Positions 62,426 to 64,000 of a stretch of 64,000 nt of DNA are shown piece after piece. Origin of the DNA: Thalassotalea fonticola. GTDB lineage: Bacteria; Pseudomonadota; Gammaproteobacteria; Enterobacterales; Alteromonadaceae. A model generated the notes under the pieces. The model saw only the letters and a program-made list of their open reading frames with translations. It made no database searches and had not been told where the DNA came from. Positions within the stretch are counted from its first letter, which is position 1. Each line of letters opens with the position of its first letter. The DNA is taken from positions 682,001-746,000 of the forward strand of contig NZ_CP136600.1 of the NCBI RefSeq assembly GCF_032911225.1, read 5' to 3'. A program made the translations under genes and the position numbers.

Positions 62426-64000
62426 ATGAGTATTGATTTTATTTTACCTGACATTGGCGAAGGCATTGTTGAATGTGAACTGGTTGAATGGCTAGTAAAC
62501 GAAGGCGATCATATTGAAGAAGATCAGCCTGTAGCAGATGTAATGACAGATAAAGCATTAGTGCAAATACCTGCAATGTACTCTGGTGTTGTTGATAAAT
62601 TGTATTATGCAAAAGGTGATATAGCGAAAGTACACTCACCTTTATTTGCTATGACGCCTGTTGGCGCTGAAACTGAAGCAGCAGCCCCGGCAGCAGTAGC
62701 AGCACCGGTAGAGACTAGCCCAGCGAAAGCGGTTGCTGGCAGCAGTGCTATTGAAGATTTTATATTGCCTGATATCGGTGAAGGTATCGTTGAATGTGAA
62801 GTTGTTGATTGGTTAGTCGCTGAAGGCGATATGATTGAAGAAGACCAAGCCGTTGTTGATGTAATGACAGACAAAGCACTTGTGCAAATACCATCTAAAT
62901 ACGCTGGTAAAGTAGTTAAGTTGCATTATGCCAAAGGTGAAATAGCCAAAGTTCACCAACCTCTATTCGCTATTGAAGTGGAAGGTTTACAAGCCCAAGG
63001 CTCAGCACCTGTTGCTTCTGCAGAAACAACAGCTCAAACAGCTCCAACAGCAAGTGTGCAAGCCACGCCACCTGCCGTTGCAAAAACAGCTGTTGGGGTT
63101 AAATCTACAACAGGCAAAGCTATAGCAAGTCCTGCTGTGCGCCGTGTAGCCAGAGAATTAAGTGTAAACATTCATGACGTACCAGGGACTGGACCTAAAG
63201 GACGTGTGTATAAAGAAGACGTGGTTAACTTTACCCAAGCCCCACAAGCTTCATCTGTACAAGCTTCTGCTAGTGTAAATACAGAAGTTGCTGGCGGAAC
63301 CAGAGTTGAACCTATTAGGGGCATTAAGGCCGCTATGGCTAAAGCTATGGTTGCTTCTGTATCAACAATTCCTCACTTTACTTATTGTGAAGAAATTGAC
63401 ATGACTAAGCTGATTGCCTTGCGCTCTGAGTTAAAAGAAGTGTATGCCAAGCAAGACATTAAATTAACCATGATGCCATTTTTCATGAAGTCTATGTCGT
63501 TAGCAATTAAACAATTTCCATTGATGAACACTAAAGTGAATGAAGATTGTTCTGAGCTTACTTATTTTGATGATCACAATATTGGTATGGCGGTAGATTC
63601 AAAAGTTGGTTTACTAGTACCTAATGTGAAGAATGTACAAAGCTTATCAATTGTTGATGTGGCCAAAGAAATTACCCGCTTAACCAATGATGCTCGCGAT
63701 GGCAGAGTTGCCAGCAATGACCTAAAAGGTGGCACTATCAGTATTTCTAATATTGGTGCACTAGGTGGTACGGTCGCAACACCTATCATCAATAAGCCAG
63801 AAGTTGCCATTGTTGCTTTAGGTAAACTACAAACCTTACCGCGCTTTAATGATAAAGGTGAAGTTGAAGTTCGTTCAATCATGCAAGTTAGTTGGTCTGG
63901 CGATCATCGCGTAATTGATGGCGGCACCATTGCTCGTTTTAGTAACTTATGGAAGTCTTTCTTAGAAGATCCTGCCACTATGTTAATGCATATGTCTTAA
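62426..64000 (+). CDS. bkdB: Branched-chain 2-oxoacid dehydrogenase E2 (lipoamide acyltransferase), two lipoyl domains
   Basis: 524 aa, with the stop codon exactly at the end of the window. Two lipoyl domains carry the lipoyl lysines Lys43 and Lys150, each in DVMTDKALVQIP. A peripheral-subunit-binding domain (about 230-262, with SPAVRRVARELSV) and the acyltransferase domain follow. The catalytic His-Asp is in SWSGDHRVIDGG. It moves the branched acyl group to CoA. Most BCKDH E2 proteins have one lipoyl domain; two nearly identical ones is the odd point. An E3 gene was not in the window. Confidence 0.93.
   Translation: MSIDFILPDIGEGIVECELVEWLVNEGDHIEEDQPVADVMTDKALVQIPAMYSGVVDKLYYAKGDIAKVHSPLFAMTPVGAETEAAAPAAVAAPVETSPAKAVAGSSAIEDFILPDIGEGIVECEVVDWLVAEGDMIEEDQAVVDVMTDKALVQIPSKYAGKVVKLHYAKGEIAKVHQPLFAIEVEGLQAQGSAPVASAETTAQTAPTASVQATPPAVAKTAVGVKSTTGKAIASPAVRRVARELSVNIHDVPGTGPKGRVYKEDVVNFTQAPQASSVQASASVNTEVAGGTRVEPIRGIKAAMAKAMVASVSTIPHFTYCEEIDMTKLIALRSELKEVYAKQDIKLTMMPFFMKSMSLAIKQFPLMNTKVNEDCSELTYFDDHNIGMAVDSKVGLLVPNVKNVQSLSIVDVAKEITRLTNDARDGRVASNDLKGGTISISNIGALGGTVATPIINKPEVAIVALGKLQTLPRFNDKGEVEVRSIMQVSWSGDHRVIDGGTIARFSNLWKSFLEDPATMLMHMS

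Noticed and set aside
1..64000. tRNA, rRNA, CRISPR arrays, integrases, intact IS elements
   Set aside because: None recognised on either strand by reading; a covariance-model scan was not possible here.

Overview
The window looks like chromosomal DNA of a marine gammaproteobacterium of the Alteromonadales, most likely Colwelliaceae (Colwellia/Thalassotalea-like). The reasons are the AT-rich backbone, the gene order glnS / fur / fldA / ybfE / DUF2788 / ybfF / seqA / pgm known from Alteromonadales, Shewanella and Vibrio, and the abundance of Cys-type sulfatases and glycosidases. No rRNA, tRNA, CRISPR array, integrase or intact insertion sequence was seen.

Layout. (1) 0.2-3.9 kb and 31.1-40.8 kb: a locus for a sulfated polysaccharide, with two GH3 glycosidases, one GH2 glycosidase, four S1 sulfatases and one membrane protein, nearly all with N-terminal signal or anchor sequences. 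(2) 4.0-31.0 kb: a catabolic island inserted into that locus. It is bounded by a direct repeat of about 71 bp (3954-4025 and 31007-31077). It carries an acyl-CoA ligase, an enoyl-CoA hydratase, an outer-membrane/RND export-import set (DUF1302, DUF1329, YCF48-like, RND, UspA), a beta-oxidation operon (SDR, SCPx-type thiolase, two MaoC-type proteins, acyl-CoA dehydrogenase), a zinc alcohol dehydrogenase, a rubredoxin/rubredoxin-reductase fusion, an AlkS/MalT-like LuxR regulator, a desaturase-type di-iron membrane enzyme, a nitronate monooxygenase-like flavoprotein and a coniferyl-aldehyde-dehydrogenase-like enzyme. Six copies of a palindrome close to AACCAACGAAAGTTGGTT lie in front of its transcription units and nowhere else in the window, so the island looks like one regulon. 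(3) 41.1-44.2 kb: a TPR protein and small VOC/membrane proteins. (4) 44.4-51.6 kb: housekeeping genes glnS, fur, fldA, ybfE, ybfF, seqA, pgm. (5) 52.2-58.8 kb: an aminotransferase, a divergent RraA-like protein, and a tightly coupled operon for B12-dependent glutamate mutase (S and E subunits), its MutL/GlmL reactivase and an adenylate-forming ligase. (6) 58.9-64.0 kb: astE and the branched-chain 2-oxoacid dehydrogenase genes bkdA1-bkdA2-bkdB.

How the parts may work together. The island resembles a rebuilt alk system. A hydrophobic substrate would cross the outer membrane with help from DUF1302/DUF1329/RND, be hydroxylated by the di-iron enzyme with electrons from the rubredoxin fusion, be oxidised by the alcohol and aldehyde dehydrogenases, be activated by the CoA ligase and be shortened by the beta-oxidation enzymes, all under the AlkS-like regulator and the shared palindrome. 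The substrate (alkane, terpenoid, steroid side chain or aryl compound) cannot be read from the sequence. The glutamate mutase operon is the most unusual element. It makes 3-methylaspartate but has no methylaspartate ammonia-lyase beside it, so the product must go elsewhere. Candidates are activation by the adjacent ligase, or transamination and decarboxylation towards 2-oxobutyrate.
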